A stretch of 64,000 nucleotides of DNA from Trissonchulus latispiculum (taxonomy: Eukaryota > Nematoda > Enoplea > Enoplida > Ironidae): assembly GCA_030248195.1 (NCBI GenBank), contig JASAND010012704.1:1-64000 (forward strand). Reading direction: 5' to 3'. Positions within the stretch are counted from its first letter, which is position 1, and each line of letters starts with the position of its first letter. The position numbers and the translations under genes are program-made. The notes under the pieces are model-generated. The model saw only the letters and a program-made list of their open reading frames with translations, was not told where the DNA came from and ran no database searches. Positions 34,601 through 47,487 of this stretch are shown piece after piece.

Positions 34601-37364
34601 TAATAATATTAGTTAATTAGATACAATTACAATTTACAACAATTAAACAAAAGAAACCCGCAATCATTTTGTACAAGGCCCAGTATTATTCAACAAGTCA
34701 AAACTGTACATCTTTTGAGAGTCATTTTTTGAGAAATTCGATCAAACTACGAAAAGTATCATTCTCAAACAGATTATTACAATTACAATATAATACACAA
34801 CGTTGCGTAGGTAAGCACAATTACAAGTACAAGCATAATTACAATTTGTGCGTATATTATTATAATAAAAACAACAGAACAATTTGAGCGGGTCCGGCTT
34901 ATTCTGATAGGCTCGAATTTCAATTCTAGCTAGCGAACTTTATAATGCGTTAATCAATGATAATCAATCAATAATCAATCAATCAATCAAGTTAATCAAT
35001 CAATCAAGTTGAGAAAAACTTTTCTGAGGCCATCTCAACCTCCTCTTTCATGTGAGAGTATTTTCAGCCCTTTTGGCTAGAACGTGTAGAGTTTATTATG
35101 ATAGTTCTAAAGAAGGTCGACTGTTGTGGACCCAGCCTACAGCGGTCAAAGCGATCTTTCTTTGCTTCATCAGAACGAATTAAGAATTAAACAGGTTATG
35201 TACGAAAAAGTTTTCTAAGTTCTGAGTCCTTCTAAGTATCCTTTTAAATGAGACACTTTAAACACCATAGCTAGCTACATCAAGCACTATAATGATAAAT
35301 CGGTAGGTAGTCTTACTAACATATTGCTAAAACCCCAGTCTTTCTCGCTTCAGGAAAACTTTTCTGAGACCTTTTTGACCAGCTCTTTTCAGCGAGCCTA
35401 TTCTTGACAATTTCTGGCAATTAGATCAAAAGCTATTCTGATGTTTTGATGCTGTTCGCAGTACACAGAAGAAAACTCCTTTTTTCATTTTCGTTACACA
35501 TTTCAACAAGCTTTAAATGACCAGCATTGTCTGACATTAAGAGCTTTGGTAGACCACGCCTCGCTGTAAATCTTCTAAGACCTGAAAGAAAATCTTCTGT
35601 TGTCATTGACTCCATCAGCTCTAAGTGAGCAGCTCTAGTAATACCATGCATGTTAGGAAACATGCCCACATTTTTCTGTGGTTGGATGTTGTTTTGACAT
35701 ACAGAGGACTGAAATAGTCCAGACCGACGTAATTAAAAGCAATCGTTTTTTCAAATCTTTCGCAAGGTAGTTGTAGAAATTGATAATATCGATATCGATC
35801 TTGAATCTGTTTTCTATGATGCACTTGAGAATTGTATATCAAATTGTTGATCTTTCTTTGGGAATCCAGCCTATCTTCGCCTCAGTTCGGCGAGGTAATA
35901 GCGAAAAACAATGGGAAAACCAATAAATCCACCACAGAAGCTCTAAACGTTAATGAAAAAGAAGAGAACTCAACGGGAAAACTACTCTTACTGCAAAGCT
36001 AATCACTGCAGTGATGAATATTCAAAATATCAACGATTTCAGCCCGAAAAAGCTTCATGAAGGGTTATTACTCATTCTAATTAAGAATACAGAATTAAGA
36101 AAACGTGTTACCATTGTGGCATTGTTTCACAGCATCATAGAAGTTTATGTCCAAAAAAATTCCTCTAGGAAGAACACAGCAAATCCAGGCAACAGCAGTG
36201 GTCAGTGAGCCATATGAAACAGATGATGCAGTTTCAGAAGAAGAAATCTACATGCACTACTTGCTGATGATGAAACAGTAGTACTTCAAACAGCTACAGC
36301 CCGATAGGGTGTTGTGAGTTGTCAGGTAGGAGTGACTTTCTTCTCTGGTTTTCTCCAAACCTTCGACGGTCGATGATCAACCTTCGTCCAGGATTTGGCA
36401 TGGCAGGATGAATTAACTGGTGCAGTAAAAGAATTACTACAAAAGTGTTCATGCAAAGAAAACAGTTCAGGATAGAAGCCCTGCTACCATATCTTGAAAA
36501 ACTTACATGCAACTTAACTTTGTCACGTTTACTTAAATATTAACAAATCAGGCGATGAAATTTTAGTTAAATTCTAAAGTTAGTAAAGTTCTTGGTTACA
36601 AAATTAAATCGCAATAGTTCCACTTTTCACTAATTTTACATAAGATTTCTTTTTTCGTAATGCACAACGACAAAAAGTGTCCATGACGTACATTGACTTG
36701 GTGTACCTTAGCATAGCTAAGATAGCTTAGCATTTACCCGACTTGTCTGATATGCAGTCAAAAACGCTTAACCACTCTTATGTATACTTCGGACAGAGAA
36801 ACCTGCGTATTTACTATAATTTCAACCAGTTGATGTTTACCTAAAACGCTGATATTTAACATATAAACGTGTGAAATGTGTTATCAAATTCTGTATGTAA
36901 TAAAGACTATTATTCATTTGCTTAGGAGAGGACAAGACTTAGCAGCTGGAGGAAGTACCACTGCTCCAGGCGCAACCACAGCTGCTCCAGGCGCAACCAC
37001 AACCGCTGCAGGTGCAACCACAGCTGTTCCAGGTGCAACCACAACCCCTGCAGGCGCAACCACAACCGCTGCAGGTGCAACCACAACCGCTGCAGGTGCA
37101 ACCACAACCGCTGCAGGTGCAACCACAACCGCTGCAGGTGCAACCACAACCGCTGCTGGAACTCAGCCATCGACAACTGCACCTCCTCCTACTACAACTC
37201 CAGTGGTCACAGTTCAGCCCACTACAACGCCTGCTGTCACGCTTGCACCTACTACAACAGCATCTGTGACGACGACGCCAACTACTACGGCCTCTGTGAC
37301 GACGACTACAACGGCTAGTACGACTTCTACAGCGACTACAACTGCTGTGTCCTTGCCTATTTAA
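28585..37364 (+). CDS. Secreted cysteine-rich protein with mucin-like C-terminus (5 coding exons)
   Basis: Coding exons 28585-28697, 30303-30410, 31578-31685, 31898-32017 and 36926-37364 give 295 residues. A signal peptide (MIVTLTVCLATLAALSTG) leads into about 130 charged residues with ten cysteines after cleavage, spread over exons 1-4 (two or three each, for example CHKAALETC and DACSSEDC). Residues 150-295 are Thr/Ala/Pro/Gly-rich, first as seven-residue repeats (AGATTTA type) and then TTT-rich, so dense O-glycosylation is expected. Every intron is phase 2 and exons 2 and 3 are both 108 bases, which suggests exon duplication. No transmembrane or GPI signal is seen. A TATA box precedes it and AATAAA follows at 37419. 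I recognise no family; it may be a lineage-specific secreted or mucus protein. Confidence 0.8.
30303..30410 (+). CDS. Mucin-like gene, exon 2
   Basis: Acceptor ATTCAG, donor GTAAGA. Encodes STKGEYDCFKAQEAAF and FTACLGKKKQ. Confidence 0.82.
31279..31397. mobile_element. 119-bp palindromic MITE (CCAAGAGTACATAAT family)
   Basis: The inverted ends CCAAGAGTACATAATACATA and TATGTATTATGTACTCTTGG are flanked by TGAGA on both sides (31274-31278, 31398-31402). It lies in intron 2 of the mucin-like gene. Another member is at 57376-57734. Confidence 0.85.
31578..31685 (+). CDS. Mucin-like gene, exon 3
   Basis: A consensus branch point TACTAAC lies just before the acceptor TATAG. Donor GTACGT. Encodes CELAEKPRGEQ and FFKCLETEEDACSSE. 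Confidence 0.8.
31898..32017 (+). CDS. Mucin-like gene, exon 4
   Basis: Acceptor TCCCAG, donor GTACAA. Encodes CPKLNKRDSRKWNACWRRT and DVIKCLPREARKDW. Confidence 0.8.
35433..35842 (-). pseudogene. BEL/Pao retrotransposon integrase fragment
   Basis: Two overlapping minus-strand frames with one frameshift near 35650. Upstream: LPCERFEKTIAFNYVGLDYF and PLYVKTTSN. Downstream: AAHLELMESMTTEDFLSGLR, RFTARRGLP and MSDNA. These are the ordered motifs of a BEL/Pao integrase core, carrying two of the catalytic acidic positions (GLDYF, SDNA). Only a fragment remains and LTRs were not found. Confidence 0.85.
35981..36165 (+). pseudogene. BEL/Pao Gag zinc-knuckle fragment
   Basis: YCKANHCSDEYSKYQRFQ, then after a stop and frame change KTCYHCGIVSQHHRSLCPKK, the knuckle pair seen in BEL/Pao Gag. 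It is on the opposite strand to the neighbouring integrase fragment, so the locus is rearranged or made of two insertions. Confidence 0.7.
36926..37364 (+). CDS. Mucin-like gene, exon 5 (Thr/Ala repeat domain)
   Basis: Acceptor GCTTAG after a 4.9-kb intron; stop TAA at 37362-37364. About eight copies of a 21-base unit (GCAGGTGCAACCACAACCGC type) span 36964-37150. Confidence 0.82.
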
Positions 37365-37418
37365 GAAACATAAAAAATCAGGAAAATTTGATACCGTAAA
37401 ATATTGATTCTATTTCTA

Positions 37419-37424
37419 ATAAAG
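37419..37424 (+). terminator. Poly(A) signal of the mucin-like gene
   Basis: AATAAA 55 bases after the stop codon. Confidence 0.75.
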
Positions 37425-37429
37425 TAGAG

Positions 37430-40400
37430 CTAGTAAGCATTGTAAAATTTGTGTTTAACGGCAAAATGCGAAACAAAACGAAACTGCGTTTTTAATTTAC
37501 ATTAATTTTAATTTTAAAATTTAAAAATTTAAATTTAAAATTTAAATTTTAAAATTAAAATTTAATTTAAAATTTAATTTTAATTTAATTTAATTTAATT
37601 TACGAAAACGAGTTTTTAATTTTCACCGAACATTAGCAATTCCACTATGTGAGGTGATTGATAAATGACCGAGCTGAGCTATACATTGGTCGGCGACTCT
37701 CAGTTAACGGTTGGTCTCTCATTGAAGATATTAGGAAAATTTTTTAGGTTAATTGGGAATCTGTGGAAAATTATTTACATTAAAGCAAAATTAACGAAAT
37801 ACCAATAACTAATACAGTTTTTGGCTTGAGAAATCGCGTAGAAGCACTTTAAAAACGTAACAGCACATTTAGTAATTAAAAGTTTACAGGTATCCAGTCT
37901 TATCTCTCCTAAAGTTGTACTAAATTATTGGAGATATGTATATGATTTGTAAAGTTGGTAGTGTACTGACCAAACTTTACGAGTGGGAAACTGTGCACAA
38001 GGAGAACGTCGAACCTCCTCACGAGAAGATGTAGTTCCAGTCGACCTATGCGAACCTCGCCAAAATTTCCTAAGTGTAACCTACCGAACGGAGTTAAACC
38101 GCCGATGAGGAGCAAAGGCTCAGATAAAGATGAAACTACCCCAAATTTACTGAAAATTACACACTTAAAAATAACTATCTACCTATCCAAATTCTCTCAG
38201 AAAAACCCTACTTACCAAATATACAATTCTAACACAAAAACCTAGACTAAGAAGACGCCCTAAAATGGTCCAAAAAGAGACCACATTTACTTAGAATGAA
38301 TATGATTGACAAAGGGGATAACCCCCCGAAAATGCGTACAAAATAGTGCAAGGAAGAGTACAAAGCAAGACAATTACAGATTACAATTACAAAATAGAAT
38401 AAGGAATCCGACAAATTTTTACGAAAGCAGAAATTGACAAAACAAACACTTCAACAATTTAACCCAAAGAAGTATTCCTGCAAGAATGCCTTAAGAAATA
38501 TCCCTAAGCCGTTATGATTGAAAGTGTGAAAGCCATAAAGCTTTAGGGAAATAATGAGAAGAAAAAGGAACAGAATGAATAAAATTTATAAAAGTAGACA
38601 AAATGGCCCTACAGGGTCACCCTGGAGCTCAATAATTTAAAGAGACAAAGTATGGTCATCACCTTTGTCTAAGACCCAATCAATGACAGAATATAGCAGC
38701 AAAGTATGAGGAACAGCGAGACAAAAATACGACCGGTCAGCACAAAGACAAACACAAGACTGAGTGAATTGTAGAAGTCGGAAGATTTTAGGAAAACAAC
38801 CAATAGAAATAAAATGATGAAATTTTATTGAATTTTGATTGGCTAAAAATGTTGTTATAAAAGAAGAAAATTCTAGGCGTTTCCAGAAGAAAGGCAGACA
38901 GCGCCAGCTAGCCAGACAAACAGTCAAATAAAACCAGACACCACCAAACACGAATACAAAAACCAGTCTCAACAAGAAAATTAACACATATGCATAAACG
39001 CCACGCACATCTACACTTACATACGACCCATACATACTTACACGCCCAGCATTAAATAAAACTCATCACACAGGGGCAAGACGCAACGTCTCCCCATTAC
39101 AGACTGGCATACAAGTAGCAGCATTAAACGAGGATATTTTAGACCATGCTTGACTTTCCCCGCAATATTTCTCTACATGGAATAGCCAAGGTCTCTGCCT
39201 GCTTATGTGACCACTCAGTTTTAGACGTTTATGGAGGGCGGTGGGGGCTACGTCGTCGTCGTCAGAGGCACGACATCGTCTTTTTTGCCCAAAGCTAGCC
39301 AACATATGAAGGTAAAAAGCCTAGGATGGGCAATAATATATTGCGCGACTCGCATGCAGAGTTTTGGTGATAAAATGAGTTTTTCAAGAACGTATTGCAG
39401 CTTTAGTGGAATAACTGTTGGACCAAATCAGGAACTTTTTATCACGAATATATGATGTTAACTGTTAACATATGATACCGGTCGAACTTTGCTTCCTTCT
39501 TCAGCAATAACAGATCAGGTCAAATTTTGAAATTTTGCAAAAAGTTGCGAGGTGACTGCGTCGTTTCGATTTAATAAAATTGGCAGCCCTTAGCCTACTC
39601 CAGCTTCTTACTTGTTACTAGGCTCTAAGGGAGTGAACTGTTGCCAAATTTGGAAGGTTTTTGTTTTCCAGTTAGTGTGCTAGCTCACCTTTTGTTAACT
39701 AATGAACTTTATCTTTAGGCCTGAAAAGTTAGCTAAGTGCAGCAAAAAGTGTCAAAATTTTTGTCTTTGATTTTGGCGTATAGGAGCTATGTAGCCACAC
39801 GAAAGCTGCTTATAGGTGCTTTTTGACCTGCTGAATCGGAGTATGAAATTCGTTTTTTAGACATGACGCTTCCTTCTTTCAGAATGCGCTTACAACTGTC
39901 TTTGACATTTTTGGAGCGATCGTCACCCAAACTTCAAGAACCGACTTTTGCAGTTTTAAAAACTGGAGCGAGGCTTAGCGAACTATAGCTTTTTGCACGT
40001 CTTGACATACTCACTTGCTTGCAATGTGCGACGTTTCAGACGATTCTGCTAAAGTACTTTGGAATATGTATTTGACTCACATCTTCGAAATATCACCAAG
40101 CAACATCCACAATATCGATAATCTAATCCAGCCCTGCGAACGCATTATCCAACGAAGCCACGTAATTTTCACACACGTTGAGACAGATGCTCTAGTCTTG
40201 GAAAATAAAAAATCTTGCAGGCTGAGCCGACCAGGGGGCTGATGTGGTGTTGCAAGGCCCAAGCTCGGCCGCAACCCGCGGTCCGCCACCGGCCCTCGGG
40301 AAGGTGACGGACCGGGCTACATGGGCCGGCCCGGGGCCGCAAATTTCTACGGACGGCCGCTCAGTAATTGATTTTAACTTGCTTTATGTCTATTATTTCT

Positions 40401-42240
40401 TATGCTGTCCATCTTTCACAGACATCCAGTGGTCACTGGTCAGCCGATTACTTGTTTGGTGAATAATATTACCTTGTTATGCCGTATTGCTCACATTACC
40501 CATATACATACCTAAACCTACTCCACTCTTACAATATCTTACAATTTCGATTCCAATATTTTTCACAGTGGCTGCCCAGCCTCTTCTGAAAATTCTTCAC
40601 TTCCTCAAACTAATGGCTGTTTGCGCCAAATAAGATTAAGTTTATGATTAAATCTCCCTTGTGTTAAGTTTGTCTACTTGCTTGATTTTGACAAAAAGTG
40701 TCCGTGTACATCGCGGCCATCTGTTCTTTGGAAAATACGACAAAACACAAAACACTGCACCAAGTTTACTTTGTTTTTTGTTTTGATTTAAATCAACACG
40801 TACATTGTTGTGCTAATTTTTGAATTATTGAAATTATTATTATTATTATTGTTGATTACTGAAAACTAGTCTCAAAATATAAAGTACAAAACAAAAGCGA
40901 AAGCTAAGTCGTAGATTCCGCGTTTTGATATTTTGGCACCTAAACAAACCAAAAATCTATAAACAAAAGACGCAATACAACAAACTAAAAGCCTAAAACG
41001 CAAAAATCAAAAGTTACTTTAAATTAGATTTGCCAGATCATAGCTTAAGGCTGGACGAACTATAACCAGTATCGAAATCAGGATTAAGATCATCTTCAGC
41101 ATCAGCTTCGGGCGTTTAGATTTTTCACGTTTCAAGGTCGGCCTTAGCAATGGATCCTGAGTTCGAGATCGGGAATCAAAGGACAGGCCTACGCTATCAG
41201 CCGACCCTGAAACCGGTCCTGTTTTTGGAGACTCAAAACTGATCCTGAAGTTGATCTTGATCCTGATTCCGATACAAGCCATGTGTAATGAAAATTAAAT
41301 AGATTTGTATAAAAATCGACTGAAATCAACTAAAATTAACTCGTACTCAGAAGTGAAGTCTTTATGTTATGGAATTATGAAGAATATCAGTGATTAATAA
41401 CATGGAACTTGCCTATTATTGAATGTCCAAGCAATAATTATCGTGTTTATCCATTTGTTACCAAACCAGAGTTGTCAAGCACTCGAAATCACTCAAATCT
41501 CACTACTAGGGATCAAGATTTGGATCTAGTTAAAGAAGGAATTAGTCAAGATAATAAGAGTAGGTTTAATTAACGCATGTTTTGCTGGTAGAACCAACTC
41601 TAGAAACAACAAAAGAAAGGTAATTTGGTCACCGTCACAGTTAGTTAATATTTGATTAATTGTCACAATTTTGTTACACTAACTCCAAAAAATAAGAAAG
41701 TTACAAGCAAAACTGTTTTTATAAGATTACTTTTTATAGTGAATCCCATGTTCAAATAATGAGTTGATACTCATGGTTAAGTCAAATATGTCTCCTTACG
41801 CCATTTTGTACCCTCGTCACTGACAAGATAAGAATCATCAGGAAACTATTCACCAGAAATATTGGATTTACAATCTTGCGAGTCAAAAGCAGCTGTGAAT
41901 TTGTCCATAAAAGACGATCTATGTTAAAAAATGAGGTAAACATAAAGCCCAATTTTAGCTCGATTGGAAAAGCTCTAAAAACTTTCAGCCATAGGGGGTA
42001 AACTGGAAAGACCCTAAAGAAATATAAATTAAAACATGCACGCAAGTACTATAGAAATGAGACATTGTGCCTATCCGTGGCCACGTCTGAGGCCGCCATA
42101 ATCCCGTCGATTGTGATACGATTGCTCATCTCGCTTATGATTTGTGCAACGATTGAAGATGTTAATTAGAATTTAAAAATTAAATTAGATCACATTGACA
42201 AAATTGAATGTCCACCTCAGTGTTCTTTAACGATTAAGTT
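37430..42240. other. Intergenic region, mostly unrecognised
   Basis: Holds AATTTAAAATTT low-complexity sequence at 37495-37605. An LTR-like stretch shows a TATAAAAG at 38857 and AATAAA at about 38929. A minus-strand frame starts with ATG at 39305 (MLASFGQKRRC, acidic DDDD, then basic LHKRLKLS) and could be a first exon, but no family is recognised. A GGCC-rich patch lies at 40250-40345. No confident gene. Confidence 0.4.
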
Positions 42241-45200
42241 AGTTTCTTGAACTACATTATCCTGCCTTGGTTGTACTGGCCTGTCCCGTAATGCCTTTTC
42301 GCAATGGGAGAACAAGTTCGCTGCACTCATTCCTTATACCTGCAGCTCGTGCCGCAATTTGGTAGCTAGCCACTCACCTCGGGCTCAAATCTCTATTGAT
42401 TTGGAACGTATGGATGCCTCCACCCAGTGTAATTTGATCTCTCCTAATACCGAAGGTACCACTTCCCAGTCTGCCTCCACCCAGTGTAATTTGATCTCTC
42501 CTGCCACCGGAGTTGCAACCGCTGACGTTGCTCCCCCACGTATTGTTCAGGGTCAGGATAACCCATTGTCTAATTTATATATGTTTTCATTTTCCTACCA
42601 GATTGAGAATTATCAGTCTGTCGAGCATTGCTACCATTCCGTTCGTCCCGATCGCCTCGGGTTTCCTGAATTATCTGATGAGATCGCTGCCGCTGCTCAT
42701 GGTGGCGTCACTATTCGCAGCTGCCAACCAGTTCTCGTAACAATGACGACGTCCGGTTTATGGAAGATCTGATCGATCAAAAATTATCTCAATGCTTTAC
42801 GTTTCGTTAGTCTCTCCGCAATTCGGGTAATTCTCCTTTGATCCATTCTACCTACCCCCGGATAGATTCTGGGCTTCAGGATTGCACTTTCTGGACTATG
42901 AGGGCGCCGATCGGCCCATCTCCCGGGTTTAAACATTTGTGGCAACATTTTAATGGAAGCTCGCAAAAACCTTAGACCGGAGAAGGAGTATCCTAAACCG
43001 GTGGTTGACGTGTCTATGATTGAAAATGTGGCTGTTGGCAAAAAGGGCAAAAGGGCAAAAGCCTATAGCGGCAATCGCTTAAATCGCCCATCTGGAAAAT
43101 GCTTCTTTTGTGGTAATGGTGGTCATTCCATGAAATCCTGTAGGCTCCGGCGATCTAACTTTTCTTGTTTTCGATGTGGGCAAAACGGTCACAAGAAAAG
43201 CTCATGCCCTATGCACCTAGCATCCGGTTATCAACGAAGACGCCTTACTCCTCTGCTAGATCTACCTTTACCGACTGCCCCCGGATCTGTGAGTACTGGT
43301 AATAATTGTTATCCTCTATAGTCATGTTGTGCAAGGTTATCCAATTAATAATTTGCATGCCTCAAATCACTTTAGGTCGGGTTCTCTGTACGCCAGGCTA
43401 GGAGTGCCGCTAACGATGATGTACATTGCCATCTGCTGTCCTACCCTACTAAATACGCGTAGCATCTCAAATAAATTAGTAGATTTTAACACGGAGATTC
43501 TTTCCAACCTGAAACCTGAAATAGTGTTTCTGACAGAGACATGGCTTTCTTCTGGAGATCCTGATCATCTTATTTCTGGAAACAATTTTTACAATGTATT
43601 TAGGTGCGATAGGGCGTTGGATAGAAGGGGTGGGGGAGTCGCTGTATTAGTAAACGGATTGAAGTGCTGCAGTGTAAAGGTACCTAATCATGAAGGTGTT
43701 GAGGTTGAGATTGTCTGTGTAAAAATAAAATGTAGTGGTATTGAATTATTATTGTATTGTGTCTATCGTTCATCAGTTGTTGTAACTAGAATGTTCGATT
43801 ATCTATGGCAGCTTCTGGAATTTTTGTCGGCAACGGCTACCGGTTATTCTGGGGGAGGGGGGTGACTTTACTCCCGGGGATTGATTGGGTATAATGGAGT
43901 TGTCTGTGGTACCCTTCGACAGAATGAGTTTTTCAATATGTTTGAAGCCTTTGGTCTTTCTCAATTAGTATTGAAGCCAACTCGGCAAACTTCTATAATG
44001 GATCTGGTGTTTGTTAACAAATTGTCAGTAATTTCTTGTGTGAATATGCTACCTCCTCTGAGTTCAAGTGATCATAATCTAGTATCTTTCCGTGTTAATA
44101 TTCCAAGACCAAACGATGACAACCCCACTTTGGATAAACTTTTATGGGATAACTCGGATGATGGAAACATCTGTCGGCATCTTGTAAGGGTGAACTGGAA
44201 TTTACTGTTTAAGGGTAAAAAGGTTAATGATATGTGGTCCTTATTTAAAGACAAGTGTCTAGAATTGATCAGCTTCTACGTTCCTCGTACAATTAGTCGC
44301 TCAAAGATTCCAAGCAAGTATAAACATTCAACGTCAGTGAAAAAGTTTCAATAAGAAAAAGAAAGTCTTTCGTAAACATAAAGACACTGCCACAGAGGAA
44401 TCCTTGCAACACCATAAGCAGATTGCTAGATTATGCAAAATGGAAATTAAAAAAGAATCTTTGCTGAGAAAATCGAAGTTTTTGAAACAGCCAAATTCTA
44501 AAAAGTTTTTCAAGTTTGTTACTAGTTTACTGTCGTCTAGAGATGGTATAGCTATGTTGGTTGATAATCGAACTCAAATTTCTGAACACCGTGATATGTC
44601 AAATGTATTTGCTAAACAGTTTTCGTCAGTATTTGTTACGGATGATAATACTATGCTTAATATTCCTGAGGTGTTAGTTGATGATGATGATATTCGACTG
44701 CTGGAATACTTTGTTATTGCGAGAAAACATGTGGAGGATGCTACTAACAAAGTAAAAACCAACTCCAGTGGGGGGCCGGATGGTTTACCTGCCATTTTTC
44801 TCAAAAGATTTTCATCTCTCCATTTGCGTTCCCTTACAACTTATTTTTCAGAAATCTTTCAATGATGGTGAAATCCCTTTAAATAGGAAAACTGTCAAAG
44901 TCGTTCCTATTTACAAAGCGAAAGGAAGTAAATCAGTTGCAGTAAACTATCGCCCTGTTAGCTTAACCTGTATTTGTTGCAAATTTATGGAACATATACT
45001 TCTCAGTGTTTTGTATTGATACTTTGACATTACTCGTATTTTGTCAGATGTGCAACACGGATTTAGGTCGGGCAAGTCCACCCAGTCACAGCTATTACAC
45101 TGTCTTAGGGATGGGTTATGGAAATAGATAAGAAAGTGCCAGTGGATGCCGCGTACATCGATATCAGCAAGGCCTTTGATACGGTTAGCCACTCAAAATT

Positions 45201-46164
45201 ACTTTTCAAATTGCGAAAGTACAAGATTCCAACTAAGTTTATTAAATGGATCGAATCCTTTCTATCAAACCGGTCTCAGGTTGTGACGGTGGGTGGGATC
45301 GATTTGCAACGTACAAAAAATTGAGTGGTGTCCCACAAGGGAGTGTTTTGGGGCCCTTACTGTTTCTAGTGTATATAAACGACGTTGTAAATCGTGTCGA
45401 GTTTAGCAAAATACAGATATATGCTGACGAGACTAAACTGTATCTCCCCTGTAAGACGATTGCTGACTGAGCAGTTTCTTAAAGATATGGATGTGTTTTT
45501 AGGTGGGCAAAGGAAAACCAGTTAAAAATCGCTCTTAAAAAATGTGTGATGATGCATTTTGGGTTCAACAATCCTGGTCGAAACTATGAAATCAATAATG
45601 TTACTATCCCTTGTGTAGACAGCGTTCGAGATCTAGGAGTCATTTTTGACAATAAGCTTACCTTTTTTGAACAGTGCGAAAAAGTCCATATTACTGGATC
45701 GGCTCGTGCTAATGTGATTTCTACATGTTTTAGTTCTCGGGATTGGGCTTTCTTGGTGGCTGTATTTGTAACGTATGGAGAACCCTCCTCGAGTATAATT
45801 CCTCGGTCTGGAGTCCTTACACTAAAAAGACATCATTTTGATCGAAAATGTTCAAAAGAGGTATACGAAAGGATTTTCCGGTTTAAGGAATAAATCATAC
45901 TACGAAAGACTGAAAACTTTAGGTCTTGAAACCTTGCAATCACGCCGTATTAAGGCTGACCTCTGCCAGTGTTATCGTTTAGTGAATGGGCTTGATAAAG
46001 TTGACCTTACTGATTATATTATGTTCAGGGGTGAATCGGATTTACGGGGTCATAATTTGATATTGCAGGCAGCTCCGAGTCGTAGAAATGAAAAATGCAT
46101 TTTTTCGGTAACAGGGTTATCAACGTCTGGAATTCTCTCCCCACAGGAACTGTGAATGCTACTA

Positions 46165-47487
46165 AAGTCTGACACAAAAATGTGCGTACAAAATCTGTAT
46201 GGCCTCCAGTGAACTAAATATACGTCGTAATCCCATAAAACCATGTATTTTGGGAATCCTTGCAGCGAGACAGACATTTTTATAAAATTTAAAATTTTTT
46301 AAGATTTCAAAAATTTTAAAATATCGGTTTTTCGGGGGATTTTTTCGGACCGTTCAAGCTATTCAGCTCATTCTTTCAGAAAATTTTCCTGTCCAAAGAC
46401 GCATCGATTGACACAAGAACGAAAAAATCGGTTGCGAAATAAGCATTCTATTGCAAAATTTCGTTTTTCCATTTCCTTTGATGTTTGCCGTTTTTTTCAA
46501 CTTGACTGGTTATTACTCGCGACTTGCTCAACGGAAAATTTTTTCGATTAGATTTTCAGGACCGCCTAGGCGCCCGCTTTCACCTGATCTATGTGGTATT
46601 TCAAATTTTGAAAGTATTTTTTTTGAAAAATACCACTTTTTGACCAAAAATTTCGGCCAAGCAGATTTAGCAAAAGTGAGTAAAAATAACATAATCATAG
46701 AATTCAAGCTGAGTTGAATCCAACGATATAAAGCTTTTGTTGCTACGACTTATATTGCACCAGCAATGAATTTTTAAACAATATCCCTTATTTCAGCTGG
46801 TTTTGATAGTTTGCCTGCTTCAGTCAAATGACGGCGGCAACATCAAAGAGAGCCAAAAACCAGCTGAAATAAGGGATATTGCTTAAAAATTCATTGCTGG
46901 CGCAATATAAGTCGTGGCAACAGAACCTTTATACTTTACCTTGGACTCAGCTCAGCTTGAGTTTTATGATTATGCTATTTTTACTCACTTTTGCTAAATC
47001 TGCTTTGCCGAAATTTTTGGTAAAAAAGTGTGATTTTTCAAAAAATCTACTTTCAAAATTTGAAATACCACATGAAAGCGGGCGCCTAGGCGGTCCTGAA
47101 AATCTAATCGAAAAAATTTTCCGTTGAGGAGTCGCGAGTAAGAACCAGTCAAAGTTGCAAAAAGCGGCCAACATCAAGGAAATGGAAAAACGAAATTTTG
47201 GAATAAAATGCTTATTTCTCAACCGATTTTTTCGTTCTTGGTCAATCGATGCGTCTTCGGACGGGAAACGTTTTCTGAAAGAATGAGCTGAATAGCTTGA
47301 ACGGTCCGAAAGAATTCCCCAAAAAACCGATATTTTAAAATTTTTGAAATTTTAAGAATTTTAAATTTTCTAAAAATGTTTGTCTCGCTGCAAGGATTCT
47401 GAACATATATGGTTTTATGGGTTACGACGTATATTTAGTACACTGGAGGCCTTACAGATTTTGTACGCACATTTTTGTGTCAGACTT
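46165..47487. mobile_element. Palindromic foldback element with TA duplication (copy 2)
   Basis: The ends AAGTCTGACAC and GTGTCAGACTT are flanked by TA at 46163-46164 and 47488-47489. Near-complete palindrome over 1323 bases, centred near 46830. It shares the outer ends and the TTACTCGCGACT and TTTTCAGGACCGC blocks with copy 1. Removing it with one TA restores the LINE frame (NATSLQSFKLKLKD). Confidence 0.88.

Larger units (their letters stand above)
32018..36925. other. Last intron of the mucin-like gene
   Basis: Contains a GC-richer patch at 32745-32985 with an open frame of 76 codons (Arg/Gln-rich, no family recognised), TCAA microsatellite at 34965-35010, BEL/Pao fragments at 35433-36165, and otherwise unrecognised AT-rich sequence. 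Confidence 0.5.

Noticed and set aside
36914..37269. Minus-strand and other-frame ORFs over the mucin repeat
   Set aside because: They are shadows of the 21-base repeat.
41019..41282. 87-codon minus-strand frame with a hydrophobic stretch
   Set aside because: Overlies a stretch of repeated GATCCTGA-like words; no exon signals or family.
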